Source: Larkinella sp965227735 (GTDB lineage Bacteria > Bacteroidota > Bacteroidia > Cytophagales > Spirosomataceae). Taken from it: a DNA stretch of 64,000 bases. Below the pieces are notes generated by a model, which made no database searches, was not told the DNA's origin, and saw nothing but the letters and a program-made list of their open reading frames with translations. The DNA is taken from NCBI RefSeq assembly GCF_965227735.1, contig NZ_OZ245776.1, forward strand, positions 868,001-932,000, written 5' to 3'. Below, one piece after another: positions 1 to 8,864 of the stretch (the stretch's first letter is position 1; every line of letters starts with the position of its first letter). The position numbers and the translations under genes were made by a program.

Positions 1-509
1 CGGATCTCCCTGACCTGATCCGCGGCCAGTTTTCCCGTCCAGATCACCGCCGAATCCTGAATCATTTTCAGCGTGCTACCATCCGAAACCAGAAACGAAA
101 ACCGGTCGACGCCCGGACAGAAAATCCGGGCATTCGGCAAACCGTGCCGCGACAGTAGCTTCCCGGCCCAGGCATTGCTCAGGACGGTTTGATCGTCGAG
201 GTACACGAATTGCTCCTGAACGATGGCCAGACTCGCCAGCTTTTTATCGGCCATGGGGCGGTAGGCCCGAACCGGTTCCAGCGTTCCCGGATACTGAAAC
301 TGACCGCCATTGGGTTGCAGTAATCCTTTGGCCGAGAGCACCTGAATGATGCCATTTCGGTCCGCAAAAACCCGGGAGAGTTCGAGCGTCGTGTCTTTCA
401 GGTAGTGCTTGACGCTGTAGTCCTGATTATAGGGAATATCCTGATAAACTGACTGTTGTGCATTCGCTTTAAAGACAACTAAAAGAAACAAGAAGTAAAA
501 ACCTTTCAT
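1..509 (-). CDS. Secreted propeller-type protein, N-terminal part (runs off window)
   Basis: The frame opens at an ATG at 509 and is still open at base 1, giving 169 residues of the N-terminal part. It begins with a signal peptide (MKGFYFLFLL, then a cut near ANAQ). The next 150 residues align by eye with the N-terminus of the neighbouring protein at 639-2858: YQDxPYxQDYS, DRNGxIQxL, GQFxYPGTL, KKLxxL, YLxDQ, NAWAGKL and FLVSDGS recur in the same order. It is therefore a tandem paralogue whose propeller domain is only partly visible. Function unknown; presumably periplasmic or extracellular. Its stop and C-terminal toroid domain lie outside the window, so intactness cannot be judged. Confidence 0.85.
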   Translation of the reverse strand, partial: MKGFYFLFLLVVFKANAQQSVYQDIPYNQDYSVKHYLKDTTLELSRVFADRNGIIQVLSAKGLLQPNGGQFQYPGTLEPVRAYRPMADKKLASLAIVQEQFVYLDDQTVLSNAWAGKLLSRHGLPNARIFCPGVDRFSFLVSDGSTLKMIQDSAVIWTGKLAADQVREI

Positions 510-532
510 AAATCTTGCGTTAGGGTTAAAGA

Positions 533-628
533 GTTATTTCGCAGAGTTAAGCGGAGGAAATCAGAGTTTATCAGAGTTTTTTTTCTCTGTGTAACTCTGA
601 TTTCCTCCGCTTAACTCTGCGAAACAAC
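533..628. repeat. Long inverted repeat, family A (CAGAG-periodic), copy 1
   Basis: Arms 533-568 and 593-628 match at 35 of 36 positions, with a 24-nt loop. The arm is made of CAGAG/CGGAG pentamers about every 10 bases (GCAGAGTTAA, GCGGAGGAAA, TCAGAGTTTA). It lies between the start of the partial gene and the stop of the next minus-strand gene (10 nt away), and probably forms a terminator-like hairpin. Other copies are at 4060, 33379, 35921 and 37209. Confidence 0.9.
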
Positions 629-638
629 CCTTTTTTAT

Positions 639-2858
639 CTATTTCACCGGCGCAGAAATCACCCCCAGATACCGCCCCATCCAGTAGGGCAGGAGCCAGA
701 TATCACCCGCGCTGTGTTCCGAGCCACCAGTCCGGCCTTTGCGGTCCAGATTGAACATGTTGCCGTTGTGTCGTTGGATGGGCCGCTCGTCGGGGGGCAG
801 CACTTCCTTCGTCGTTTGCTTGCGGAAGTTGTCCGGCAGCAGTTCGATGTCTTTGCGGTGGCTGTTCTGAATCGACCAGTCGATGAGGTCAAGCGGGTGT
901 TCGCGCAGATACCAGGCGGCTTCGTTCAGGTCAAATTCCTTCGTGCCGGTCAGGGCCGTGAAGATGTTCCAGGCACCCTCCTTTTCGGGCCGTTCCGCCT
1001 GCCAGTGGTCAATGATCTGCTGTTTGTATTTGGCTTTCAGGGTGTCGTTGAGTGCATACCGATATAGTCCCCAGTAGCCAACGAAATACATCTCGTCGTC
1101 CGAGTGATTCCAGCCATCGGACATGTGTTTGGCGTGTTCGTCGGCATCCGCCGGGGCTTTCCCGATTTCGTTCATCGACCGCATCTGGTTGGTCAGATAG
1201 CCGTGTTTCTGCATCAATTCCAGAAGCTTCTTTTTGTACTTTTCCTTTTTCGTGAAATGGTAAGCGGTTTGCAGCATCGCCGTGATGTTCGACGAATTCA
1301 GCTTCCGGTCGCCCACATTAGTCGGGAACGAATTGACGTAGGTCGGGTTCCATTTGCCCCACATCGTCGGTTTTCCGTCGAAATCGATGAGGTACATATC
1401 ATGGCTGATGATGTGACTCATCAGCGTGTCGATGAGCGTGATGGCCCGGCTTTTCAGGTTTTTATCCGGAATCAGTTCGGCCATTGCGCCGAAGGCGAAA
1501 ATATGCCCAATCACCTCGTCACTGCTCGTGGTCGATTTCCAATCCCACTCCTTATCACTGGCGTGTTGCCACCGATCCGAATCGGATAGTTCCTTCATGT
1601 GTCCACTGCGTTCGAACGAGCGGGCCGGAAAACCCGGCACCGGCGTGATGGTGTAAAGCCGCTCCATCGCATCGAGCGACTCCCGGCAATTTTGCAACGC
1701 TTCCGGATCTTTGGTGGCCGCATAGCGGAAAATCTCCCCGCCCAGATACATCGAAGTCCACAAACCGTCGTTGTCGGAATCGTCCAGATACCCCGTCGCC
1801 AGATTGCCTTTTTCCATCCGGTCCAGCGTCGAATTAAATCCCACCCGGATGTGACGGCTCCGAACCTGATTGTCAAAAAAGACGGCTTTATCATAAAGTG
1901 TCATCTGCTTGAAACAGATTTGTCCCAATCCGGCTTTAGTCAGAATCAATACCGAATTTTTGGGACCTTTCGAAATGTGCGTCACCTCATCGCCCGGTAG
2001 CCAGCGTTCACCGTTGTAGTAATCAAACTTGCCGTCCGGGCGCAAGGCAAACGCGCCTTTGGTCGAGCCAAACCACAATTTACCGTCCACTTCCGCCACG
2101 GCGGTAATTTCGGTCCACGGCAATTTCCGGCGAATGGCTCCCAATTGCTTTTTCGTGGCCACATCGAATTCCAGGTACCCATCGTTCGTTCCAACAATGA
2201 CTTTTTTACCCTGACTTGTCACATCGAAAGCCGTAAAACCGGTTCCGCCCAGCACTTTCATCAGTTTTGTACCCGAAACCGACAGGGTGTACAACGATTT
2301 TTTTCCCAGAATCCAGAACTGATTCGCGCCAGGCTGGTAGCGAATCGCCACGGTTTCATCACCTGGCAAACTGCCTTTCCAAAGGCTTTTAGCGTCTTTT
2401 ACCAGATTTAGAGAAGAGCCGTCGGATACCAGAAACGTAAAATCCGGCCCACCCTGAAAGAATTTGGCATTCGGGAGATCGTGTGCGGAGAACAGCTTTC
2501 CCGCCCAGGCATTGGCAAATACCACCTGATCACTGAGGTAGACAAATTGCTGCTGGTAGCTGCCCAAGGCCACAAGTTTTTTATCCTTCATAAACCGGTA
2601 GGTGTTGTCGGGTTGCAGGGTGCCGGGATAGAGAAACTGGCCGTCGTGCGGGTGCAGCAAATCGCCTTTGGACGTCAGAATCTGAATGGCGCCGTTGCGG
2701 TCGGCCTGCGCTTCCATCAGGTCGCCACTGGGCTTGTCCGCATAAAATTTAATGCTGTAATCCTGCCAGTAGGGTTTGTCCTGGTAAACCGGCTGCGTCT
2801 GAGCGGAACAAACGCTGGAGAAAATGACAAAAAGAAAACTGTAAAGTGGTGTTCGCAT
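639..2858 (-). CDS. Secreted beta-propeller / alpha-alpha toroid protein
   Basis: A 739-residue exported protein of unconfirmed function. A GTG-initiated form starting at 2879 is also open, but the ATG at 2858 gives a cleaner signal peptide (MRTPLYSFLFVI, cut near VCSAQ) and avoids the adjacent inverted repeat. Residues about 30-310 hold short beta-repeat units with SDGS, TSQGKK and GKLWFGSTKGA motifs, typical of ligand-sensor propellers. Residues about 330-735 are helical and Trp/Asp-rich (DDSDNDGLWTSMYLGG, ending LLPYWMGRYLG), resembling an alpha/alpha toroid of glycosidase or lyase type. The protein at 4154-6403 shares the same architecture and the same ending, WLLPYWMGRYL. No catalytic residues can be assigned. 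The flanking ChbG-like deacetylase suggests a role in polysaccharide processing. Confidence 0.85.
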   Translation of the reverse strand: MRTPLYSFLFVIFSSVCSAQTQPVYQDKPYWQDYSIKFYADKPSGDLMEAQADRNGAIQILTSKGDLLHPHDGQFLYPGTLQPDNTYRFMKDKKLVALGSYQQQFVYLSDQVVFANAWAGKLFSAHDLPNAKFFQGGPDFTFLVSDGSSLNLVKDAKSLWKGSLPGDETVAIRYQPGANQFWILGKKSLYTLSVSGTKLMKVLGGTGFTAFDVTSQGKKVIVGTNDGYLEFDVATKKQLGAIRRKLPWTEITAVAEVDGKLWFGSTKGAFALRPDGKFDYYNGERWLPGDEVTHISKGPKNSVLILTKAGLGQICFKQMTLYDKAVFFDNQVRSRHIRVGFNSTLDRMEKGNLATGYLDDSDNDGLWTSMYLGGEIFRYAATKDPEALQNCRESLDAMERLYTITPVPGFPARSFERSGHMKELSDSDRWQHASDKEWDWKSTTSSDEVIGHIFAFGAMAELIPDKNLKSRAITLIDTLMSHIISHDMYLIDFDGKPTMWGKWNPTYVNSFPTNVGDRKLNSSNITAMLQTAYHFTKKEKYKKKLLELMQKHGYLTNQMRSMNEIGKAPADADEHAKHMSDGWNHSDDEMYFVGYWGLYRYALNDTLKAKYKQQIIDHWQAERPEKEGAWNIFTALTGTKEFDLNEAAWYLREHPLDLIDWSIQNSHRKDIELLPDNFRKQTTKEVLPPDERPIQRHNGNMFNLDRKGRTGGSEHSAGDIWLLPYWMGRYLGVISAPVK

Positions 2859-2876
2859 GAGGATTGTGATTTTGTC

Positions 2877-2990
2877 CACCCCGTCAGCGGTCGGAGACCC
2901 TGACAGCGGTGATCGTAGAGGGGTGGTATTAGTTTAAAAATCTGCTTGATGCTTCCACCGCTGTCAGGGTCTCCGACCGCTGACAGGGTG
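2877..2990. repeat. Inverted repeat, family B (CCGCTGTCAGGGTC), copy 1
   Basis: Arms 2877-2911 and 2956-2990 match at 34 of 35 positions, with a 44-nt loop. Each arm is itself partly palindromic (CTGTCAG...CTGACAG around GACC). The right arm ends 2 nt before the stop codon of the minus-strand deacetylase gene. A second copy is at 23530-23599. Confidence 0.9.
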
Positions 2991-2992
2991 CG

Positions 2993-4048
2993 TTACTTGA
3001 TCGCTTTCCGACGTTGCATCATTTCGCGCCAGGTCGTCAGCACGATGCCTTCGGACTCGATAAATGCTTTCAGTTCGGGGTCCATCATCGACAGCATGTC
3101 GGCATACCGCGAACCGCCGGAACCGCTGATGTATTTGAAGGTTTCGTTCAGGTCGTTGCTGTGGATGATAATCATGGCCACGCCCGGCTTCATTTTTGTC
3201 AGAATTTCTTTAAACCGCTTCGTTTTGTATTTCCCCCAGACTTCCGGACTCGGGTCCTTCACGTCTTTCGGTTTCCACTGTCCGGTATCGGCGTAGAGAT
3301 CATCGAGGACGGGCAAGCCCGATTTCCAGATTTTTTCGCCGATGGCCGGAGCCTGTTTGAGCGACTCCGGAATGGGCAGATTCATGCCTTCCCGGTATTT
3401 CCCTTCCGCTTTCAGTTTGTCGATCACCGGCTGAATTTCGCTGTCGACCAACAATGTGTTGTTACCACCGGGAAACATGATCGGAATGCCGTAATCGACG
3501 CCCACTTTGATGTATTTTTCCAGAAAAGCCGGGGTGGCAAACAGCGTTCCCATGTGCGAATCGAGGTGCGTCGGTTTCAGGCCCATTTTGATAGCCCGGT
3601 CGATCTGCGCCCGCATTTCCAGTTCCAGTTCGTCGGGCCTGGCATGCTTCACCACGTCGGCTACTTCCGGCCACAGAGCCCCTTCCGAATCGGTCAGGCT
3701 CGGCACCTGCTTGATACCCGCCAGGGGCGACCAGCGGTAGTCTTTCCATTCGGAGGTGAGTGTCAGGTGAATACCGGCATCGACCGTCGGATTTTTCAGG
3801 GCGTATTTGATAAAACTGGCCGACCACGCACACGGCATCATGATGCTCGTCGAGGTCGCCACACCCTGTTCGATGGACTTGATGGTTCCCTGATTGGCCG
3901 ACAGAAACATGCCCGCATCATCGACGTGGAAGATGACGATTTTCTTGCCCTTCGGGTAGCCAAGCTGCTCGGCGTAGGTGGTTTTCGGCTGTGCAACCCC
4001 GTAGGAACTAGTTACCAGAACGAGGATGCTTGTTAGTAATTTGTTCAT
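2993..4048 (-). CDS. ChbG/HpnK (YdjC-type) secreted carbohydrate deacetylase
   Basis: 351 residues with a signal peptide (MNKLLTSILVLV, cut near GVAQ). It matches the YdjC/ChbG family, which removes acetyl groups from N-acetylated oligosaccharides or hopanoid/aminoglycoside substrates using a metal site. The Asp/His cluster HVDDAG (residues 41-46) is followed by GIHLTLTSEW and HLDSHMG, matching the family's metal and active-site motifs. A GTG start at 4069 is possible but lies inside an inverted repeat, so the ATG at 4048 is preferred. Most family members are cytoplasmic; this one appears exported. It sits between two propeller/toroid paralogues, all on the minus strand, suggesting a small polysaccharide-handling operon. 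Substrate unknown. Confidence 0.85.
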   Translation of the reverse strand: MNKLLTSILVLVTSSYGVAQPKTTYAEQLGYPKGKKIVIFHVDDAGMFLSANQGTIKSIEQGVATSTSIMMPCAWSASFIKYALKNPTVDAGIHLTLTSEWKDYRWSPLAGIKQVPSLTDSEGALWPEVADVVKHARPDELELEMRAQIDRAIKMGLKPTHLDSHMGTLFATPAFLEKYIKVGVDYGIPIMFPGGNNTLLVDSEIQPVIDKLKAEGKYREGMNLPIPESLKQAPAIGEKIWKSGLPVLDDLYADTGQWKPKDVKDPSPEVWGKYKTKRFKEILTKMKPGVAMIIIHSNDLNETFKYISGSGGSRYADMLSMMDPELKAFIESEGIVLTTWREMMQRRKAIK

Positions 4049-4059
4049 ATCGTTATTTA

Positions 4060-4150
4060 ATTGTTTCACAGAGTTGATCAGAGGAAATCAGGGTTTATCA
4101 AAGTTTTTCTGGTAAACTCTGATTTCCTCTGATCAGCCCTGTGTCATAAC
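4060..4150. repeat. Inverted repeat, family A, copy 2
   Basis: Arms 4060-4096 and 4114-4150 pair at 30 of 37 positions with a 17-nt loop. The CAGAG-type pentamers recur about every 10 bases. The right arm ends 3 nt before the stop codon of the minus-strand lipoprotein gene. Confidence 0.85.
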
Positions 4151-4153
4151 CTC

Positions 4154-6403
4154 TCATTCAATCATTTTCAAATACCGCCCCATCCAATACGGCAGCAACC
4201 AGAAAACCGGTTCGCGTTCGATGCCGGGATCGCCGTTGATGGCCGACCACGGGTTTTTGTCCCAGCGAACGACGGTTCGGATGCTGGCGGGCGGCAACTC
4301 ATTGATCTGCAATTCATCCAGAACCGGGTGTCGCGAAATCCGAACGTCTTCCCGCTTCGTGTGATCGAACGGCCAGTTGACCAGATCCAGGGGCGTATCG
4401 ACCAAAAAATCCACGGATGCCGCCAGTTCGGTTTTCTTGTTCCGGGAAAAACAATAAAAGAAATTGACCAGCGGATTGTGGTCACCCCGGCGTCGTTCCA
4501 TCCACGCGTCCATGTGTTTTTCGTAGAACGCCCGCAGCTTGGGATCTTTCTCGCACCGGATCAGAATCGGATAGACATATGCCTGCAACATGACATCGAA
4601 ATAGATGAACCAGGCCGGATTCTGCTGCGCAATCTGCGCCATGTTGTCGAGGTAATGCTCCTGATCAATGAGCCGCCGGTATTCTTTTTCGTACTTCGCC
4701 TGACCCGTGACGTGGTGCGCCAGCTTCAGAAACGACAGCATTTCCATCGAATTCTGGCTGCGGTCGGGCGTCCACTCCGGGTCGTGGTTCAGTTGCTCCG
4801 GCGACCAAACCGCCCAGCGCGTCGGCTTGCCGTCGACATCGACCAGGTTATAATTGTGTTTGATCAGGTAGTCCACAATCCGGGCAATGTGCTGGCGGAC
4901 GACGGTTTTTTCGGCCTCATCCGCCACCAGTTCATAATAAAGGTAGTAGCCAATCATGTGGCCGCACAGTTCATCGCTGCTCGTGTCACCTTTCCAGAGC
5001 CACTTTCCGTCTTTCGATTTCCGCCAGCGGGTTTCCACCGGTTTGAAACGCGGTTCTTTCACCAGTTCGTCGGCCCGTTCCCGCGCCGTGAAGGTGCGGT
5101 TTCCGTCGTGAACGCTGGTCCAGTTCACCGGCACAAGGGTTCGGGCAAAAAAACCGTCGGTGTCTGTTACTTCCTGCAACAGTTTCAAAAACCCGAAAGC
5201 TTTGGCGGCCTTCGCCTTCGCGTCCGGGCTTTGGATGGTGGCATACCGGAAGCATTCCATTGCCAGGTAGTTGCCGGTGTATTCGCCGTCGTTGTCGTCG
5301 TCATCGGGTGCCCAGGTCGTGGTGTCGCCGGGCGTCAGCAGCTTACACTGCCCCGCAATCCACGGTTCGCGGATGTGGCGTTTCATCAGGACGTCGTAGA
5401 AATAATTGTTCTTTTGCGCCAGATTCATCTTCCGTTTTTTGATCGCACTCACACCTTTCGCCGTGGCAATCCAGGCATTTCCGGCGGCATCGAACGCCAG
5501 GTCGTTGACGTGATCGTCGAGCAACCAGCGTCGGCTGAACCGCAGCGAATGACGACCATCAGGTTGATACCGCACGACACCCACCTCGGTTCCCACCCAC
5601 ATCGACCGGTCGGGCGCTTGTTCGACACAAGTCACAAAATTGGATGGAATGCCTTCCTCCTGCCGCAGTGTCTTTACTTTCTGATGCTGGTTCACAACGG
5701 TCACCCCACCCAGTCCGCCCGCCCAGAGGTTTTGCGCCGAATCGAAGGCAATTCCCTTGATGTAAGCACTGATCAGCCGATCGGTTTTGTACAGATGGAC
5801 GGTCGAGTCGGCCTGGCTGTGGTATAAACCGACATCAGTGGCCACCCAGATACCGCCCTGCCGATCCGATACCACATCCCGAATCGAGCGGGCTATCGGG
5901 TATTTTTTGGGTTGCCAACCCGCAGCCGTATGCAGCCAGACGCCGTGGGGACCGAGGGCATAAATGCCTTCGCTGGCAACGCAAAGGGCCGAAATGGGCG
6001 CGACCGGCCCGTTCATCCGTTCCAGTTTCCGTTCTTTAAACCGGTAAACACCGTTCCAGGTCCCCAGCCAAACCGCCGAATCGGTAGCCACTTCAACGGC
6101 AAAAGCCGGGCCTTTGTCGGCTTCCGTCATTACAGGAGTCCAGGTGTTCTGGTCGGCCGGTTTTCTGAAGATCCCGGCGGCTGTAGCGACCCAAACCGTC
6201 GATTCACGGTCGACGGCCACACTCCGTACCTCGTTTTCGTCGGGTCGGGTGCCGATCGGATACGCTTCGTGGTATTCCTGCCAGAAAGCCGAATCCTGGT
6301 AAACGGCTGCTTCTTCCACAACCCGATTGCCCGATCCACACGACCAGAACAGGCCGAGCAGCAGGTACAGCGGGAGTGTATAGAGACTTCGTTTTGGGTG
6401 CAT
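4154..6403 (-). CDS. Propeller / alpha-alpha toroid lipoprotein
   Basis: 749 residues starting at ATG 6403 with a lipoprotein signal (LLLGLFWSCGSG, lipid Cys about residue 22). Residues about 55-330 carry repeated propeller units ending in VWVATAAGI, VWLGTWNGV, IWVATDVGL, LWAGGLGGV, MWVGTEVGV and AWIATAKGV. This is the two-component-regulator propeller pattern with about six blades. Residues about 340-745 form a helical domain related to that of the 639-2858 protein (DDDDNDGEYTGNYLA, WLLPYWMGRYL). There is no kinase or DNA-binding part, so this is not a classical hybrid sensor. Likely surface or periplasmic, perhaps binding or cleaving a polysaccharide. The upstream 166 nt are shared with the divergent phosphatase gene. 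Confidence 0.85.
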   Translation of the reverse strand: MHPKRSLYTLPLYLLLGLFWSCGSGNRVVEEAAVYQDSAFWQEYHEAYPIGTRPDENEVRSVAVDRESTVWVATAAGIFRKPADQNTWTPVMTEADKGPAFAVEVATDSAVWLGTWNGVYRFKERKLERMNGPVAPISALCVASEGIYALGPHGVWLHTAAGWQPKKYPIARSIRDVVSDRQGGIWVATDVGLYHSQADSTVHLYKTDRLISAYIKGIAFDSAQNLWAGGLGGVTVVNQHQKVKTLRQEEGIPSNFVTCVEQAPDRSMWVGTEVGVVRYQPDGRHSLRFSRRWLLDDHVNDLAFDAAGNAWIATAKGVSAIKKRKMNLAQKNNYFYDVLMKRHIREPWIAGQCKLLTPGDTTTWAPDDDDNDGEYTGNYLAMECFRYATIQSPDAKAKAAKAFGFLKLLQEVTDTDGFFARTLVPVNWTSVHDGNRTFTARERADELVKEPRFKPVETRWRKSKDGKWLWKGDTSSDELCGHMIGYYLYYELVADEAEKTVVRQHIARIVDYLIKHNYNLVDVDGKPTRWAVWSPEQLNHDPEWTPDRSQNSMEMLSFLKLAHHVTGQAKYEKEYRRLIDQEHYLDNMAQIAQQNPAWFIYFDVMLQAYVYPILIRCEKDPKLRAFYEKHMDAWMERRRGDHNPLVNFFYCFSRNKKTELAASVDFLVDTPLDLVNWPFDHTKREDVRISRHPVLDELQINELPPASIRTVVRWDKNPWSAINGDPGIEREPVFWLLPYWMGRYLKMIE

Positions 6404-6569
6404 GAACGATCCGGAACGGTTTCTGCTGTAGTATACTCCGCAATCGGAATTCCGGGCTATCGGGCCGGGGACGCAAATTTCAGGTTTTCCGAAAACGAAA
6501 AGATTAACGCAGCGGTAATAGTCCTTTTCGCAATTTTGGCAGTATTTCCATTGGTAAAAATGAGTCCCT

Positions 6570-7964
6570 ATGAAATTTCACCTGCCGTTTACGCTGCGTT
6601 CTGCTTCTTTTCTATTCCTTTTCCAATCCTTCCTGCCTGCTCAGGCCCAGGAACATAAATCGTATCTCCCATCGGTTTACCCGGACCGGTTAACGTTGGG
6701 ATGGCAGGACAATCCGGCCACCTCGCAGTCGGTCAACTGGCGAACCGATTCAACCATCACCAATGCCGTGGGTATGATTGCGGAGGCTGATCCTTCGCCC
6801 GATGTGGCCGCGAAAGCCATTACTGTTCCCGCTACGACCCAGGCCGTCAAGCTGGATGGCACCACGAAGCTGTATCATACCGTTCATTTCAAAAACCTGA
6901 AACCAGCCACGAAATACAACTACCGCGTGGGCAACGGAACCTATTGGACCGAATGGTTCCAGTTTACAACGGCCAGCGACAGTCCGGTTCCGTTTTCCTT
7001 TATTTACTTTGGTGATGCGCAGAACGACATCCGCTCGCTCTGGTCGCGGGCCATTCGCGGGGCGTATTCCACGATGCCGAAAGCCGCTTTCATGATTCAC
7101 GCGGGGGACCTGATCACGACATCCAACGCCGACTGGCAGTGGGGCGAATGGTTCGAAGCCGGTGGCTGGATCAACGGCATGGTGCCGACATTGGCTACGC
7201 CCGGCAATCACGAATATTTTAAGGATGACGACGAGCAGCGGAAGGTGTCGCGGCATTGGCGACCATCGTTTGTGCTGCCCGAAAATGGCCCCGAAAAACT
7301 GAAAGAAACCGCCTATTACGTCGACTACCAGGGCACCCGGTTTGTTTCGCTGGATTCGCAGGGCGCCTTGCTCGACTCGACGGTTTTGGATCAGCAGGCC
7401 GACTGGCTCGTGAAGGTGTTGACCAACAACCCCAACCGCTGGACGGTGGTAACGCACCACCACCCGATTTATTCGACCAAAAGCGGGCGTGACAACCAGG
7501 AATGGCGCGACAAAATGGAGCCTCTGTATAAAAAATACGGCGTCGATCTGGTGTTGCAGGGGCACGACCACACCTACGGACGCGGATTGAACATGCCCCT
7601 GGGAAAAAGCCGGAAGTACCCCGACGGGCCGGTGTATGTGGTGTCGGTGAGCGGGCCGAAGATGTATGACATCGGTTTGCAGGACTGGATGGACCGGGCA
7701 GCTTCCAACACGCAGTTGTACCAGATCGTTTCCATCGACGGCGGGAAGCTTGCTTACCAGTCGTTTACGGTAACGGGCGAACTCTACGATTCGTTTGAAC
7801 TGGCTAAAAATGCCAAAGGCAAGAACCAGCTCACCGACCGGTCGCCCGCGCTCAAACCCGAGCGGCTCGACCTGCCCATTGAATACCAGAAGCGATTCAA
7901 ACCGGAACAACTGGAAGAATACAACCGGAAATACAAGGAATATAAAGCCCGAAAAAACCAGTAA
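6570..7964 (+). CDS. Purple-acid-phosphatase-like metallophosphoesterase, secreted
   Basis: 464 residues with a signal peptide (cut near AQAQ, residue 27). Residues about 35-135 form the Fn3-like N-terminal domain of purple acid phosphatases (LGWQDNP, YNYRVGNG). Residues about 140-390 are a calcineurin-like dimetal phosphoesterase core: FGDA (Asp149), HAGDL (Asp180), PGNHEY (Asn213, His214), VTHHHPI and GHDHTYG (331-337). These are the canonical metal ligands, so the enzyme should hydrolyse phosphate esters or anhydrides in the periplasm or outside the cell. The C-terminal 70 residues are charged (many Lys/Arg/Glu). Divergent from the propeller lipoprotein and upstream of the ECF sigma gene; a second relative lies at 23645. 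Substrate unknown. Confidence 0.9.
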   Translation: MKFHLPFTLRSASFLFLFQSFLPAQAQEHKSYLPSVYPDRLTLGWQDNPATSQSVNWRTDSTITNAVGMIAEADPSPDVAAKAITVPATTQAVKLDGTTKLYHTVHFKNLKPATKYNYRVGNGTYWTEWFQFTTASDSPVPFSFIYFGDAQNDIRSLWSRAIRGAYSTMPKAAFMIHAGDLITTSNADWQWGEWFEAGGWINGMVPTLATPGNHEYFKDDDEQRKVSRHWRPSFVLPENGPEKLKETAYYVDYQGTRFVSLDSQGALLDSTVLDQQADWLVKVLTNNPNRWTVVTHHHPIYSTKSGRDNQEWRDKMEPLYKKYGVDLVLQGHDHTYGRGLNMPLGKSRKYPDGPVYVVSVSGPKMYDIGLQDWMDRAASNTQLYQIVSIDGGKLAYQSFTVTGELYDSFELAKNAKGKNQLTDRSPALKPERLDLPIEYQKRFKPEQLEEYNRKYKEYKARKNQ

Positions 7965-8144
7965 AATCACCTAAAAACCGCCTTGCGCAAATTGAGGATA
8001 GATTTACGTATTTTGCGACGGATCTATCAAAAAAAATGACCAATTTTAGCTTAACAACAGCCAGTTGCTGAACAGGTCACACCACTGAAGAGAACGAGTA
8101 CCCAATCGCCCGTAATTTTTAACGTTTCCTAATCACCCACGACA

Positions 8145-8684
8145 ATGGATTGTCTAAATGAACGTATTCTCCGCAGAGTGATCCAGGGCGATCAGGCTGC
8201 TTTTGCGGAGTTATATAAGTACTACCGGACACCGGCTCTTAAATTCTGCATCACGCTTCTGAAGGATGAAGAAGAAGCCGAAAACATGATTCACGAAGTT
8301 TTTATCAAAATCTGGGATCGACGCTCGCAAATTAACCCTACCCTTAACTTTACCTCGTATCTGTTTACCTGTCTGCGGAATATGGCCTTCGACCATCTGA
8401 AAAAGATGGAGAAGAACAACCAGCTTAAACAGCAGTATATGGAAAAAATGGCAGCCGCCCGCGACGAAGAACTGGAAGATAAAGAAATGAAGTTCCAGCT
8501 TCTCTACACGGCCGTAAACCTGCTGTCTGAAAAACGGAAGCAAATTTTATTTCTCAACATCGAGGAAGGAAAATCTTACCAGGAAATTGCGGAAATGTTG
8601 ATGATTTCAAAAAATACCGTTAAGAACCAGTTGGTAAAAGCGAAGCAATTTCTTCGCGAAAAGGTTGACATGGCGGCTTTATAA
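8145..8684 (+). CDS. ECF-type RNA polymerase sigma factor
   Basis: 179 residues. Sigma region 2 lies at about residues 10-75 (FAELYKYYRTPALKF, DEEEAENMIHEVFIKIWD) and region 4 at about 122-175 (LSEKRKQILFLNIEEGKSYQEIAEMLMISKNTVKNQLVKAK, a helix-turn-helix). It is of the type that Bacteroidota use to control SusC/SusD transport loci. The next gene encodes a FecR anti-sigma factor and the one after that a SusC with an STN signalling domain. Together they form a complete sigma / anti-sigma / transducer set. A terminator-like hairpin (8718-8751) separates it from fecR. Likely drives the susC-susD genes in response to ligand binding. Confidence 0.95.
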   Translation: MDCLNERILRRVIQGDQAAFAELYKYYRTPALKFCITLLKDEEEAENMIHEVFIKIWDRRSQINPTLNFTSYLFTCLRNMAFDHLKKMEKNNQLKQQYMEKMAAARDEELEDKEMKFQLLYTAVNLLSEKRKQILFLNIEEGKSYQEIAEMLMISKNTVKNQLVKAKQFLREKVDMAAL

Positions 8685-8717
8685 TCCGGCTTACTCCTAT
8701 TCCCGGTTTTTGTTCAG

Positions 8718-8759
8718 AAAGCCATTCGACTCCCACCGTTCGAATGGCTTTCGACTTTT
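8718..8759 (+). terminator. Hairpin terminator after the ECF sigma gene
   Basis: A 12-bp perfect stem, AAAGCCATTCGA (8718-8729) with its complement at 8740-8751, a 10-nt loop and a T-rich tail (CGACTTTTA). It lies 33 nt after the sigma-factor stop. Confidence 0.75.
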
Positions 8760-8864
8760 ATAAGCCCCCGATTCCGACCGGTTTTATCAAAAATATTTCT
8801 CTGATCAATAGTCTTTTACCAAGTCGGCACAGTATTATAGGCAACTTACCAAACTACCGATAGA

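Noticed and set aside
533..628. CRISPR-like repeat array
   Set aside because: The repeats are inverted pairs separated by kilobases with no regular spacers and no cas genes.
2859..2879. GTG start for the 739-residue propeller protein
   Set aside because: It abuts the family-B repeat and adds seven residues before the natural signal peptide; the ATG at 2858 is better.
4049..4069. GTG start for the ChbG-like deacetylase
   Set aside because: It lies inside the left arm of a family-A repeat and spoils the signal peptide; the ATG at 4048 is used.
7992..8015. Promoter of the ECF sigma gene (TTG ... TATTTTG)
   Set aside because: The -7 box lacks one T of TAnnTTTG and the spacing to the TTG is only 14 nt, too short for the Bacteroidota pattern.
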